A DNA stretch of 64,000 bases. Origin: an uncultured Atopobiaceae bacterium (GTDB lineage: Bacteria; Actinomycetota; Coriobacteriia; Coriobacteriales; Atopobiaceae). The notes beneath the pieces were generated by a model. It saw only the letters and a program-made list of their open reading frames with translations, was not told the origin of the DNA and made no database searches. The position numbers and the translations under genes are program-made. Where the stretch lies: assembly GCA_947625405.1 (NCBI GenBank), contig CANQOF010000003.1, positions 1-64,000 of the forward strand, given 5' to 3'. Shown here piece by piece: positions 26,428 to 35,297 of the stretch (its first letter is position 1; each line of letters starts with the position of its first letter).

Positions 26428-29400
26428 CTAGGCGAGGCTCACGCCGGGCATGAGGGCGTACCACTTCACGCCTTCCCAGACCCAACCGAGCGGCTCAAGC
26501 GTGTCAACCTCGTTCATGTCCATGGTCCAGAGGTGCGTACCCTCAGTCACGTACGGGTTGAAGAGCTGGGCGATCGGATAGAGCGAGTTCTCGGTGTCGC
26601 CGTAGAAGACGGGCGTCTGAGAACCGTCGGCGTTCACGAAGTCCTTGGTCCATCCAAGCTTTACGAGGCCCGCAATCTCCTCGGTGTTGCTTGTGTAGTA
26701 GTGGTCGTGGCTGTACGGGTTGTAGAGACGATAGACCGGGTCACCCGCGGCAGGCGAGTACCAGGCGATGCCATCGGGACGCCAACCGGCGTTCATGTTC
26801 GCAGTGATCTCGGACTGCGCGGTGGTGAGCAGGTGTTCGCCATCGTACGGGTTGTAGAGACGCATCACGGCAACCGGAGCGTTCTCAGCCACGCCGTCGA
26901 TGTTGATGACACCGAGGAGGTCCGTGGCGTCTTGCTTCGCACCATTGAGCGCAAGACCCGCGGTCACCTTATAAGCACCCTGGGAGGCGTTGCTGCCGGA
27001 CACCACAGGGATGTTGAGCGTGTAGGTGCCGTCCTCGTTGGCGGTGAGGGTGGGATCCCCTACCTTCACGCCGTTGATGGCGCCGTTGTTAGCTTCGGAA
27101 TCGCCATAGCTAATCCAAGTGGCCTTGAGGATGCCATCGAGATCGGCCACAGAAGGATCGAAGACGACCTCGGGATCCTGAGCGGTAACGCCAGCCGGGT
27201 TGTTGCTAAGCTCGAACTCAAGGTCGGCGGTGAAGTTACCGGTTTCACCAGCCATGATGGTTACCGGGGAGCCACCGAGGCCCGCAGGGTTGCCCACGAG
27301 GTTGAAAGTGCCATAGAGGCCCATGTAGGTGGCGTTTTGCGTAAGGGTCGGGACCTCGGTGATCGGGGCGGGACCATAGTACGCGTTCGTGGTCTCAGTC
27401 GCGGGATTCTCCACGTACCAACCGATGAGGTATTGGTTGCTATTCACGGTCGGGAGCTCGGTGACCGCTGCGGGCTCATAGGTCTCGCTATTCGGATCGG
27501 GAACGTTGTAAACCACGTCGCCCGTACCAGGGGTGGTGAAGTAGACGCCGGTCTGGCTTCCTGTAGTCGTTCCCTTCGCACCAAAGTCAAGAGTGACCGT
27601 TTCGGCAGGAGTGGGCGCGGGCTGGGAAATCGGAGCGTTGTACTGCCCGTTGAAGGTGAGCTGAAAGGAAACGGGAACCTCGGTGGGAGCCACCGTAGCG
27701 CTGGTGTAGAGAGCACCAGCAACGGTGTTGCCGCTGGCGAGTTTCGACAACAAATCATTTCCGGTGCCAGAAGCAGCCGCGATCGTCACGGTAGCGTTGT
27801 CCGCAACGGTCGCGTTGTCGGTAACCCAGATGCCGCTTGTCCCAGCGCGGAGGATCTGATTAGCAGCCTCTTTACTGTTGTCGTTCGTGAGGGCAGAATT
27901 CGGGTTAGCGACCTTTGCTGCATAGACGTTTTTCGCGAGCATTGTCGAATCCTCGCCACCACTAAAGGCAGTTGGGGCGACGTTCACGTAGTACACGTAC
28001 CCGTTAGTCCCCGTCCCCGTAAAGTCGCATGCGACCATGTAGCCGTTAGGCATATCGGCACTGAGGAAATCCCCACCAAACGGGGAGACCGTGAAGCCCC
28101 ATGTGGTGACCGCATCGGGCTTGATGGTGAGCATGCTGCCCTTGGGGGCAGAAGCGTTCTTAAGCTCAGTGGCGGTGGAACCCTCATCGCCGTTCATGCC
28201 AGCGAAGCCGTAGATGAGGGTGGGCCAGGTTTCATCCACCGTATCAGCCTTTGGATTAGCAACCGTCTTGAGGCCCTCGCCCGCAATGCAGACCCACTTG
28301 TAGTTTTGGTTTTGGGACTGAGCCTTCACGGCGTCGCTTACAGCATTGACGGCCACCTGATCCTCAACCGTGCCGGCCTCGATAGTGACGGTCGGGCCCG
28401 CAGCAGTGGAGCTGCCATTCGAGACGGTGAGGTTGCCCTGGATGCCGTAGTGGGCCGCAGCGGCGGTCTTCCCGTCGGTAGAGGCAGGGGTGACGCCACC
28501 GTTTACGTTCACGGTGCCGCCGTTCACATTCACGTCCGTGGCAACAATGCCGACGTTTTGGTCAGAAGTGGCGTCGAAGGTGCCGCCATTCACCGTGACC
28601 GCACTGCTGGCAACGATCGCGCTCCCGGTCACGGAAGTGATGTTTACCGTGCCCGCATTAAGGGTGACATCGCCGGTGACGCCAGCGCCGCCCGCGTCCA
28701 CCGTGAGGGTGCCGGACACGGGGGCATTACCAGTGGTGTCCCCAATGGTTACGGTTTGAGCGGTGATGCCCTTAGTCGCGGGGTTTGTCGCGGAGACGCT
28801 GAGGGTGCCTTTCACGGTCACGTCCTTGTTGGTGCCAAGGTTGATGACGTTGTCGTTCGCGCCCGTGGTGCTTGCGTTGAGCGTAGCGCCGCTCGAGATC
28901 ACGAGGTTGGTGGTCGAGGAGCTAATTGGGGTTCCCGCAGCGGTGTTGGAAACATTCACCGTGGGGGCGCCAACAAGAGCGTTTGCCGAGAAGTTCGTAT
29001 CCCCAGTAGCCACGCCGATTTGGAGACTAGCGTTGGGGGCTGTCGAAGTCACCGTGGTCGAGCCCTCAGAGGTAGCGGTGAGCGTGCCGCTTCCCGTTAT
29101 TGCAAGGTGCTCAAGGTCAGACGCGCTCACGGTAATCGCGCTCCCGCCCCTTGCGGTGATGGTGTTCGAGCCGCTAAGGACGATGGCGGCCGTTGTTTGA
29201 GTTCCCCCGGTCACGGTGAGGCTGTTTGTGTTTACGCCGTTCAGCGTGAGGACGGGGGGATTGGCGCCCGTGCCAGACACATCGAACTCAAGCGGCACAG
29301 TCCCTGTACCGCTTACGGTGATGCCCGGAACAACGACACCATCCTGCGTACCTGGCTTCACCACGACCGCGGTTTCATTGGTGTTCCACGTTACAAGTTC

Positions 29401-29586
29401 TGTGATATCCGTTGTCGTCGGATTCGTAGTTGCTTGGACCGTATAGCCGCCGATGGAGAATGAGCCATTGGCCATCTCCCCTGCCGGGTCGGCTACGGCC
29501 GGAGTGGCCACTACGACGGCTGCGAAGAGCGCCAGCAGCGCGGCGAGGACACCTCCGACGATCTTCTTAGTTGGCTTGGAACTCAT
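26428..29586 (-). CDS. Giant secreted surface protein with beta-helix-like region and three DUF5648 repeats
   Basis: A 1052-aa secreted protein. The signal peptide is MSSKPTKKIVGGVLAALLAL plus a short hydrophobic tail ending VADPAG. Residues 40-430 are repetitive Thr/Val/Gly-rich strands (VNVNGGTVNVNGG, ITGSGTLTATSEGSTTV), typical of a beta-helix adhesin. Around residues 740-830 is a segment resembling InlB-type repeats (YLIGWYVENPATETTNAYYG). An immunoglobulin-like stretch follows. The last 155 residues hold three DUF5648-type repeats (MRLYNPYDGEHLLT, YRLYNPYSHDHYYT, AQLFNPYVTEGTHLWT). AAGGAAC precedes the ATG at 29586. Probably a surface or matrix-binding protein; the ligand is unknown. It shares its tail with the genes at 3012 and 5209. 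Confidence 0.85.
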   Translation of the reverse strand: MSSKPTKKIVGGVLAALLALFAAVVVATPAVADPAGEMANGSFSIGGYTVQATTNPTTTDITELVTWNTNETAVVVKPGTQDGVVVPGITVSGTGTVPLEFDVSGTGANPPVLTLNGVNTNSLTVTGGTQTTAAIVLSGSNTITARGGSAITVSASDLEHLAITGSGTLTATSEGSTTVTSTAPNASLQIGVATGDTNFSANALVGAPTVNVSNTAAGTPISSSTTNLVISSGATLNASTTGANDNVINLGTNKDVTVKGTLSVSATNPATKGITAQTVTIGDTTGNAPVSGTLTVDAGGAGVTGDVTLNAGTVNITSVTGSAIVASSAVTVNGGTFDATSDQNVGIVATDVNVNGGTVNVNGGVTPASTDGKTAAAAHYGIQGNLTVSNGSSTAAGPTVTIEAGTVEDQVAVNAVSDAVKAQSQNQNYKWVCIAGEGLKTVANPKADTVDETWPTLIYGFAGMNGDEGSTATELKNASAPKGSMLTIKPDAVTTWGFTVSPFGGDFLSADMPNGYMVACDFTGTGTNGYVYYVNVAPTAFSGGEDSTMLAKNVYAAKVANPNSALTNDNSKEAANQILRAGTSGIWVTDNATVADNATVTIAAASGTGNDLLSKLASGNTVAGALYTSATVAPTEVPVSFQLTFNGQYNAPISQPAPTPAETVTLDFGAKGTTTGSQTGVYFTTPGTGDVVYNVPDPNSETYEPAAVTELPTVNSNQYLIGWYVENPATETTNAYYGPAPITEVPTLTQNATYMGLYGTFNLVGNPAGLGGSPVTIMAGETGNFTADLEFELSNNPAGVTAQDPEVVFDPSVADLDGILKATWISYGDSEANNGAINGVKVGDPTLTANEDGTYTLNIPVVSGSNASQGAYKVTAGLALNGAKQDATDLLGVINIDGVAENAPVAVMRLYNPYDGEHLLTTAQSEITANMNAGWRPDGIAWYSPAAGDPVYRLYNPYSHDHYYTSNTEEIAGLVKLGWTKDFVNADGSQTPVFYGDTENSLYPIAQLFNPYVTEGTHLWTMDMNEVDTLEPLGWVWEGVKWYALMPGVSLA

Positions 29587-29613
29587 AGACAGGTTCCTTT
29601 CGATCTGGCGTTT

Positions 29614-29640
29614 TGGCCGCCCACCTAGCAGAGGCGGCCA
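29614..29640 (-). promoter_or_regulatory. Leader hairpin upstream of the giant surface protein
   Basis: TGGCCGCC (29614-29621) pairs with GGCGGCCA (29633-29640), 28-54 bp upstream of the ATG at 29586. On the minus strand the stem is followed by AAAA, so it is not a terminator for that gene. It may be a leader structure in the mRNA. Confidence 0.35.
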
Positions 29641-30218
29641 TGTCTATGGACGTGCATGGAAGAGCTGTTCGTTAGAGAACTCGCGACATTGGGTCTCCGC
29701 GTGTCCGCACACCCCCTTCCGCGGAGAGGCGAACACCCGGGCCACGAGGCTTATGGGGAATACGCGACGTGAATGCGGACGCAAGGGGCTTGGCCCCGCG
29801 CGTAGTCGCCATGGAACGGCACGCGCCGCGGCTTTCGCGAACGGTGTGCGTGAACTGGAGATTTGTGCCCTGAGTTGGAGAAACGTCGCGTGCGTGAGCT
29901 CGCGACAGCAAAAAGCCGGCCGGAACCACAGAGGTTTCGAGCCGCTGCCACTGGCCCTTCGCCTGAGCCACGTTAGCTGCAGACGTCGAGACCATGATGC
30001 CCCTAGCAAGCACCATGTACGTTCGCTTCCCCCCTAGCAAAGGTCGCGTTCGTGGCTGCGATCCTAGTGAATACCTCGCACGATTTCAAGTCTCAACAGC
30101 CAAACGGCTTCTTCGGGCGATTCGAACGCGCGAAGAGCACGTGCATCCGAAACTTGACTATGCGGGGCTACCCATGATGAGTAGCCGGAGAATGCAGAGT
30201 GGATCCCTATCTAAAACC
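29641..30218. other. Gene-free stretch upstream of the surface-protein gene
   Basis: No convincing gene. Short frames on both strands here lack ribosome sites, have mixed codon use and read as low-complexity. I looked for tRNA, IS ends and repeats and see only a minor direct repeat CCCCTAGCAA(A/G) at about 30000-30040. It lies between accessory genes and may be remnant DNA plus the promoter for 26428-29586. Confidence 0.4.
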
Positions 30219-31016
30219 TCAAGCGACGGCGTCTGGCTCCGCATCGTTTTGGTAGAGCGGTTCCGAGATGCTTCTCACCAGCAGGTATCTCGAGCGATGC
30301 GAATCCTCAGCGCCGCCCTCGACTTCCACCACCGCTGAACTACCCTCCTCGGGCTCGACGACCTCAGCGTGTGCATCGCCCTTCTTGTCCTCATCATCGG
30401 GAACCAAGCGATATCCGAGATCTATGAAGATCTGGAGCATGTCGTCGTAGACGTCTGCGAACGCGAATCTGCCGCCCACCGTGTCGCTCGCCTTGTTGAG
30501 GAGGCGCTCCGCCTCGCGCACGAGCACCTCGCGTTTCATCGAGATTCCGCACTCACGCTCGAGCCTTTCGTTCGTCGCCACCTGGAGGATCTCATAGGCT
30601 GGCATCTCTACGACGCGCTCATCCACCTCGAAATCGTCCAGCCAAGTCCTGATCTTTTCCGAATAGCTTTGTGGCATGTCGGCGAACTCATCAAGGTCAA
30701 CCACGGCCACGGTGGGCATGAGGGTCACAAAGCCGAGAATGTCGAGCTCTCCGCGCAAGTAAGCGGATTCGTCCACGAAGAGCTGTGTGGTACACACCCG
30801 CAACCACTCCAAGGGCCAGGCCTGGTGATGGATGAAGTCGTTGACATCCTCCACGCCACACTCGAAACCGAGAAGCTGCCCTTCGAAGTACGTCCTCGCG
30901 ATCTTGCGTTCCTCGAGCGAAGGGATGTTTCCCAGAGACTGCATGAGGTGGAAGAGGGGCACGATGGCATAGTCCACATAGCGCGGCTCTTCATGTGGTT
31001 CGCTCGATGCGCCCAT
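30219..31016 (-). CDS. Hypothetical protein of the tRNA-Lys accessory cassette
   Basis: A 265-aa acidic soluble protein of unknown function. It looks mainly helical (VDYAIVPLFHLMQSLGN, LEERKIARTYFEGQLLG, KREVLVREAERLLNKASD), with an acidic Glu/Val-rich tail (DDEDKKGDAHAEVVEPEEG). No catalytic motif was recognised. ATG at 31016 has GGAAAGGG upstream; a TTG or ATG up to 31 codons earlier is possible. It is the last of three minus-strand genes (FRG protein, 56-aa protein, this one). Lower GC and freer codon use than the chromosome suggest transfer. Confidence 0.65.
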   Translation of the reverse strand: MGASSEPHEEPRYVDYAIVPLFHLMQSLGNIPSLEERKIARTYFEGQLLGFECGVEDVNDFIHHQAWPLEWLRVCTTQLFVDESAYLRGELDILGFVTLMPTVAVVDLDEFADMPQSYSEKIRTWLDDFEVDERVVEMPAYEILQVATNERLERECGISMKREVLVREAERLLNKASDTVGGRFAFADVYDDMLQIFIDLGYRLVPDDEDKKGDAHAEVVEPEEGSSAVVEVEGGAEDSHRSRYLLVRSISEPLYQNDAEPDAVA

Positions 31017-31170
31017 GGACACCCTTTCCCGCCATCCTCGGTCCCTCAACTCGTCCGCTCTATCCATGATAGGCGCGACGAGGTGCGCCACCATATGCGT
31101 GAGGGGCAATCCCTCGATCGCCCCTCAACGTCCATTCACCCAATTTCGAGAATAGTCGAGCCGCGGCGCA

Positions 31171-31341
31171 CTACTCCCCCGCTGCCTGCGCCTCCACTAC
31201 TTGGCGCTCCGGCTTCGGTTCCATGACGCGTGGATCGTCTCCGACGAAATCGTCCACGGGCTTTCCCATCACGAGCTGGGCGATGAGCTTCGAGCCCTTC
31301 TTGCCCAAGACGATCCTCTTTCCTACCCTCTCGGGGACCAT
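31171..31341 (-). CDS. Small 56-aa basic protein
   Basis: A short gene read directly from the sequence: ATG at 31341, TAG at 31171-31173. It begins MVPERVGKRIVLGKKGSKLI and ends ERQVVEAQAAGE. GGAG lies six bases before the ATG. The N-terminal half is basic, the C-terminal half acidic. It lies 192 bp after the FRG-domain gene and 155 bp before the hypothetical gene at 31016, all on the same strand. It could be a small partner or antitoxin-like protein, or the surviving tail of a longer gene. No family was recognised. Confidence 0.45.
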   Translation of the reverse strand: MVPERVGKRIVLGKKGSKLIAQLVMGKPVDDFVGDDPRVMEPKPERQVVEAQAAGE

Positions 31342-31532
31342 ATTCCGCTCCGTTCTGAAGCCATGGAGACGAATTCCTCACCAAAGACGCCTCGCAGGCT
31401 TCATCCATGCCTCGCGAGGCGCCGTTCCTCTTTTCCTAGCTCATGGCTCGTAAGGCCGAATTCTGCCGGGTCGCTTGGGGTTTGTCTAGCTTGGATACGC
31501 GGAGGAACGGCAAAAAGCATACGGAATTCCAC

Positions 31533-32675
31533 TTACGGTTCATTCACTCCCCTGTCTGGCGTCGGATGTGAGAGTGGATGAAATCCGTGGCTATCCAAGA
31601 AGTGGAAGAACTCGTCCGTATCGTCGGGGAACAATTGCGACTCCTCGATCGGCGCACCTATGCCCTTCTCCCAGAAATCCCCCCGATACCCACTGTTTTC
31701 CCTGGCTTTCTTCTCGTCCCACTTGTTCTTCACCTTGAGTATCGCGGCGATGCGCCCGGAGAACTCGACGACGTCACCCTCGCCAAACGAGTACGGGCTC
31801 AGGCAGAAGGTGCGCCACCAATCAAAACCGCAGGCGAGGTACGCCTCCTGCATGAGCGGCCGCTTGGCATCCGGCGGCGTGAGGCCCAAGAGCTCGATGT
31901 TGAGGATGCCCTGGCGATGGTTGGTGGTGAGTGCCTCTCGTTGATGGGGAAGGCCAAGCACTACCACATAGCCCGTGACGTCGTGATGCTCCTCGCCTTC
32001 CCTAGGCATGAGGGCGAAGGACGAGGCCACGTGGAGCGAACGCGTGACGTCGAGAAGCGGCGTCGCACAGCACTCGTAGTGCTGCAGGAGAGCCCACTGC
32101 ACGAGCGGACTCTCGCGCATGAGATTCGCGATGTGATGGCTCGCTCCGGGCGCGGTTTCGTAAAGCGCGAGGAGGTCATTGGACTTGAATTCGAGAATGG
32201 CCTTGTTCAATTCAAAGTCACTCATGTGATCCGCGCGCTCTGCCGCGTACCTTGCCGTACTTCGTCCCACGCGCCCAGTGGAGCGGAACTCGCCCGACGT
32301 CACGAGATTCACGTACTCCTGGAGAAGCCATTTCCTGTTGTGGCTTCTCCAAATCGTTGGAGTCACCGTGTTGCCCATCCCGTTATCCCTGCGCGTGAGA
32401 CGATCGTGTCCACGGAAGAAGAACTGGTAGCGGGTGTTGAAGCTCGCAAGACGCGCAACTTGCTCGACGAGCTTTGCGTAGCTCTCGATTTCCCTAAGAG
32501 GTTGCAGCCATCGGGAGTCGTCGGGAGCAGTCTTCACGAAGGGTGGCGTCACTCCGGAAAACCTGGTGCGCGTGACTGGCTTCGTCGGATCTGCCTGGGG
32601 AAACGTCATGGGAGTGACGCCTCGAACGTATTGCCTAAGCTCCCACGGCCAAAGGATATGAGTCATGGGTTTCAT
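31533..32675 (-). CDS. FRG-domain protein
   Basis: A 380-aa protein with an FRG domain, named after the FRG motif seen here in YQFFFRGHDRL (about residue 83). The second hallmark, ALLQHYECCATPLLDVTRSL followed by HVASSFAL, lies at about residues 190-220, where relatives have QHxGxxTxLLDxTxxPxVAL. The domain has no firmly established biochemical role but is frequent in mobile and defence-associated gene sets. ATG at 32675 is preceded by GGAGGG. It is the first gene downstream of tRNA-Lys and its repeated 3' fragments, so it is probably cargo of an element inserted there (inference). Confidence 0.8.
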   Translation of the reverse strand: MKPMTHILWPWELRQYVRGVTPMTFPQADPTKPVTRTRFSGVTPPFVKTAPDDSRWLQPLREIESYAKLVEQVARLASFNTRYQFFFRGHDRLTRRDNGMGNTVTPTIWRSHNRKWLLQEYVNLVTSGEFRSTGRVGRSTARYAAERADHMSDFELNKAILEFKSNDLLALYETAPGASHHIANLMRESPLVQWALLQHYECCATPLLDVTRSLHVASSFALMPREGEEHHDVTGYVVVLGLPHQREALTTNHRQGILNIELLGLTPPDAKRPLMQEAYLACGFDWWRTFCLSPYSFGEGDVVEFSGRIAAILKVKNKWDEKKARENSGYRGDFWEKGIGAPIEESQLFPDDTDEFFHFLDSHGFHPLSHPTPDRGVNEP

Positions 32676-32737
32676 GGAGCCCTCCCCAAGCTTTGCCGCT
32701 GCTTCAGTCCCACCAGTGTAGAAAAGCCCGGCCCTTT

Positions 32738-32890
32738 CGGGTTCGACCCCCACGGATCAGCAGGGCCCTGTGGGGGTCGACGCGGAAATGCTGCGCATTC
32801 CGCTGAGCTCCGCGGCCTTCGGCGCGCTCCGCTCCAGAAGAAGCCACAAGGGCTTCTTCCGCCCTCTCGGGTTCGACCCCCACAGGGCCG
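32738..32890. repeat. Copies of the tRNA-Lys 3' end beside the tRNA gene
   Basis: The tRNA-Lys T-arm/acceptor sequence TTCGACCCCCACAGGGCC recurs three times next to the gene: inverted at 32739-32755 (partial) and 32869-32889, and in tRNA orientation at 32762-32781. The copies pair with each other and with the tRNA into long hairpins. Another hairpin, GAAGAAGCC/GGGCTTCTTC, lies between at about 32836-32860. Such 3'-end duplications are the classic scar of site-specific integration into a tRNA gene. Confidence 0.7.
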
Positions 32891-32892
32891 CA

Positions 32893-32936
32893 GAAAACAT
32901 AGAAAGAGCCTGACATTCGCCAGACTCTTTCTATGT
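32893..32936 (-). terminator. Rho-independent terminator of tRNA-Lys
   Basis: On the minus strand, ACATAGAAAGAG (32936-32925) pairs perfectly with CTCTTTCTATGT (32908-32897), followed by TTTTC. It lies just past the tRNA-Lys 3' end. Confidence 0.85.
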
Positions 32937-32940
32937 AGGC

Positions 32941-33016
32941 TGGTGGGCCCTGTGGGGGTCGAACCCACGACCTTCGGATTAAAAGTCCGCTGCTCTGCCA
33001 ACTGAGCTAAGGGCCC
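32941..33016 (-). tRNA. tRNA-Lys (TTT)
   Basis: A 76-nt cloverleaf on the minus strand. The acceptor GGGCCCT pairs with AGGGCCC; the D-arm contains TAGCTCAGTTGGCAGAGC; the anticodon loop is CTTTTAA (anticodon TTT); the T-arm GTGGGTTCGACCCCCAC is intact; discriminator A is followed by an encoded CCA. A terminator follows directly. Its 3' end is copied three times in the adjacent 200 bp. Confidence 0.97.
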
Positions 33017-33049
33017 TTGAGTGGGGTCATTCTACCCCAGCGCCGCGCG

Positions 33050-34324
33050 CTACTCCCAGGCCCATTGGCCGTTGGTGAACACCTCCACCTCCGTGCCGTC
33101 GGGCTGGATGCCGGTGATGTTGAGGTCGTCCGCGCCGATCATGAAGTCCACGTGCGTGGCGGAGCGGTTCACGCCGGCGACCTCGAGCTCGGCCTCGCTC
33201 ATCTCGTCGCCACCCTCGTAGCAGTCGGGGAAGCCCATGCCGAGCGCGAGGTGGCAGCTCGCGTTCTCGTCGTAGAGCGTGTTGTAGAAGATGAGGCCGC
33301 TCTGGCGGATCGGCGTGTTCTTCGAGATGAGGGCCACCTCGCCGAGCCGGCGCGCCCCGTCGTCCGTTTCCACGATCGACTCGAGCACGTCCGCGCCCTC
33401 TGCCGCGTCGAAGTCCGTGACCTCGCCGTTTTCGAAGACGAGCCAGAAATCGCGGATCATCGCGCCGCCGTGCGAGAGCGGGAGGGCGGAGTAGACGATG
33501 CCCTCGGCGCGCCTGCGGTCGGGCGTGGTGTAGACCTCCTCGGAGGGAATGTTCGGCGCGAACCGCACGCCGGCGGTGGTGGTCATCGAGCCGGAGCCCC
33601 AGAGGTGCCGCTTGGGCAGGCCGACGGTGAAGTCCGTGCCGTTTGAGCTCGCGTAGTGCAGGCGATCGAAGTGCCAGTCGTTCAGGCGGCGCTGGTTCTT
33701 CGCGAGCATGGCCATGTGCGTCTCCCAGTCGCTCACGGGGTCTTGCGACACGCGCGAGCAATCGAGGATCGTCTCCCAGAGGCGGATGATCGCGTCGAAC
33801 GTGCGGCGGCCGGGGAAGACCTTGCGGGCCCACTTCGGAGTCGGGACGCCGCCGATGCACCAGGCGTTCTCGCCGAAGTCCATGCCGTGGCGCCAGACGT
33901 CGCATTGCGTGTTGCGCGCGCGACGGGCGATCTGGATCTTCCTGGGGTCGGCGCCGGTGAGGGCGTCGGGGTCGGTGCCGTCGAGCAGGAGGAACGCGGC
34001 GCCCTCGGCGGCGAGGCCGTTCATCTGCTCGCGCTTCCACGACGGCACGCGCTCGAACCAGTCCGCGGGCACGCGATCGTACTCGAGGCGCGAGAGCTCG
34101 TCGTCGAGCCAGATGACCGTCACGTGCCCCGCGCCGGCGTCGTAGCCCGCGCGCACGGCGAGGCGCGTGAAGGCGGCGGCCTCCACGGGCGCTTGGATCA
34201 CGAGCTCCTGGCCCTTCTGGAGCGCGACACCCTCGGATACCAGCAAGTTCGCATAGCGATAGAGCCTCGGCTCGAGGCTTCGAAGGGTCGCCTTGTACTC
34301 GTCGTAGGTCATGGGCTCGGCCAT
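33050..34324 (-). CDS. M29-family aminopeptidase
   Basis: A 424-aa metallo-aminopeptidase of the AmpS/PepS (M29, thermophilic aminopeptidase) family, removing N-terminal residues from peptides in the cytoplasm. Landmarks: KGQELVIQAPVEAAAFTRL near the N-terminus; RFAPNIPSEEVYTTPDRRRA, which carries a metal-binding Glu; GARRLGEVALI, with a second Glu; NTLYDENASCHLALGMGFP, with His; and THVDFMIG near the C-terminus, with the His and Asp ligands. All the expected ligands appear present. ATG at 34324 has GAGGAGGACC upstream. It is 34 bp from tRNA-Lys on the same strand. Confidence 0.93.
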   Translation of the reverse strand: MAEPMTYDEYKATLRSLEPRLYRYANLLVSEGVALQKGQELVIQAPVEAAAFTRLAVRAGYDAGAGHVTVIWLDDELSRLEYDRVPADWFERVPSWKREQMNGLAAEGAAFLLLDGTDPDALTGADPRKIQIARRARNTQCDVWRHGMDFGENAWCIGGVPTPKWARKVFPGRRTFDAIIRLWETILDCSRVSQDPVSDWETHMAMLAKNQRRLNDWHFDRLHYASSNGTDFTVGLPKRHLWGSGSMTTTAGVRFAPNIPSEEVYTTPDRRRAEGIVYSALPLSHGGAMIRDFWLVFENGEVTDFDAAEGADVLESIVETDDGARRLGEVALISKNTPIRQSGLIFYNTLYDENASCHLALGMGFPDCYEGGDEMSEAELEVAGVNRSATHVDFMIGADDLNITGIQPDGTEVEVFTNGQWAWE

Positions 34325-34613
34325 GCGATGGTCCTCCTCGTTGCGGGGTTGCGTGCGGGTGCCCTGTGGGGTGGCGTGCGGGTTTGCGCGCGGGGTTGCG
34401 CGCGGCGCGGATCGTGCGCGCAGGCGATTCTAGCAAGGGCGCCCACGCTCGAGCGCCCCCGAGCCGCACCTCCCCGCACCCTCCACTCACTCGCCGCTTC
34501 GCCGCGGGTCGCGTCCGCCGCGCGAGGCAGAGGGACCGCGGCTCGGTGGAACAGGGGAATCGTAATTGGATATACTCGGATATACATTCGAAGGCGATGC
34601 GGGAGGTGCCGAG
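34325..34613. promoter_or_regulatory. Divergent region between aminopeptidase and mazEF, with operator-like direct repeat
   Basis: GC-rich, with GTTGCGCGCGG-type simple repeats at about 34360-34420. Close to mazE an AT-rich spot has the direct repeat GGATATAC at 34568-34575 and 34578-34585, spaced one helical turn, with a TATACT box at 34571-34576. It is a likely promoter-operator for the toxin-antitoxin pair, which are usually self-repressed. Confidence 0.5.
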
Positions 34614-34898
34614 GTGCGAACGATCACCGGAAGCCTTGCGCGCTGGGGCAATAGCCAGGGCGTGCGCATTCCCAAGGACGTGTGCGAGCTTGTGGGTGCG
34701 CACGTGGGCGACGTCGTCACGATGGACGTGAACGAGGAGCTCGGAGAGCTCACGCTGAGATTCAGCGCCGCAAGGCAGACTCCGACGTTTCGGCGGAGGC
34801 GGCGCGTGACGCTCCAAGAGCTCTGCGAGGGCTATGAGGGCATGCGCGTAGGCGAGGAGTGGGACGGCCCAGACGTGGGCGCGGAGGTGGTGCGCTGA
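34614..34898 (+). CDS. mazE: MazE-like antitoxin (AbrB-type DNA-binding)
   Basis: Antitoxin of a type II toxin-antitoxin pair, 94 aa. The N-terminal AbrB/SpoVT-type fold is clear: GSLARWGNSQGVRIPKDVCE then LVGAHVGDVVTM. The C-terminal part (RVTLQELCEGYEGMRVGEEW) is acidic and should thread into MazF to block its active site. The start is GTG at 34614 with GGGAGG seven bases upstream; an upstream in-frame ATG lacks a site. Its stop overlaps the mazF start. Likely represses its own promoter through the GGATATAC repeats (inference). Confidence 0.88.
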   Translation: MRTITGSLARWGNSQGVRIPKDVCELVGAHVGDVVTMDVNEELGELTLRFSAARQTPTFRRRRRVTLQELCEGYEGMRVGEEWDGPDVGAEVVR

Positions 34899-35239
34899 TG
34901 CTCGCGGAGCAGGGCGATCTCATCCTCGTGAACTTCAATCCCACCCTTGGCCATGAGCCGAAGAACCGCCGGCCTGCCGTGGTGGCGAGCTCGGGCTACT
35001 TCAACAACGTGATTTCGAGCCTTGCGATGGTATGCCCCATCACCACGGCGGCGCACCCGCACCCGCTCCACATCGAGGTGCCCGAGGGCCTGCCGGTTCG
35101 CGGGCGCATTTGCATGGAACAGCTGCGCGGCGTGGATCTCGCAAATCCGCTTCGCGAGGCGGAGGCGCTCGACGTGCGGCTGGACGCCAGCACCATGAGC
35201 CAAGTCCTCGAGGCGATCGGCGCCATCTTCGAGCTCTAG
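34898..35239 (+). CDS. mazF: MazF-like mRNA interferase toxin
   Basis: Toxin of the pair, 113 aa, the usual MazF length. It is predicted to cleave single-stranded mRNA at short sequences and stop growth when MazE is lost. The family motifs are present: GDLILVNFNPTLGHEPKNRR at residues 6-25, PAVVASSGYFNN, CPITTAAHPHPLHIEV and GRICMEQLRGVD. ATG at 34898 overlaps the mazE stop (TGATG), so translation is coupled. A strong bidirectional hairpin terminator follows. Confidence 0.92.
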   Translation: MLAEQGDLILVNFNPTLGHEPKNRRPAVVASSGYFNNVISSLAMVCPITTAAHPHPLHIEVPEGLPVRGRICMEQLRGVDLANPLREAEALDVRLDASTMSQVLEAIGAIFEL

Positions 35240-35265
35240 CGGGCCTCCGAGGGCCTTCTGCATGA

Positions 35266-35290
35266 AAAAGGCCAGCTGAGCTGGCCTTTT
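35266..35290. terminator. Bidirectional terminator between mazF and tRNA-Gly
   Basis: AAAAGGCCAGC (35266-35276), loop TGA, GCTGGCCTTTT (35280-35290). The A-run on one side and T-run on the other let it work for mazF (plus) and the tRNA-Gly transcript (minus). Confidence 0.9.
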
Positions 35291-35297
35291 GCGTGCT

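Noticed and set aside
26533-29463. A 976-codon plus-strand open frame
   Set aside because: Antisense shadow of the giant surface protein, which has a signal peptide, ribosome site and recognised C-terminal repeats.
29672-30040. A 122-codon minus-strand frame upstream of the giant surface gene
   Set aside because: No ribosome site, no domain and no codon bias; left as unexplained intergenic DNA.
31136-31408. A 90-codon minus-strand frame over the 56-aa gene
   Set aside because: Arg/Gly-rich composition; the overlapping 56-aa frame has a ribosome site and balanced composition.
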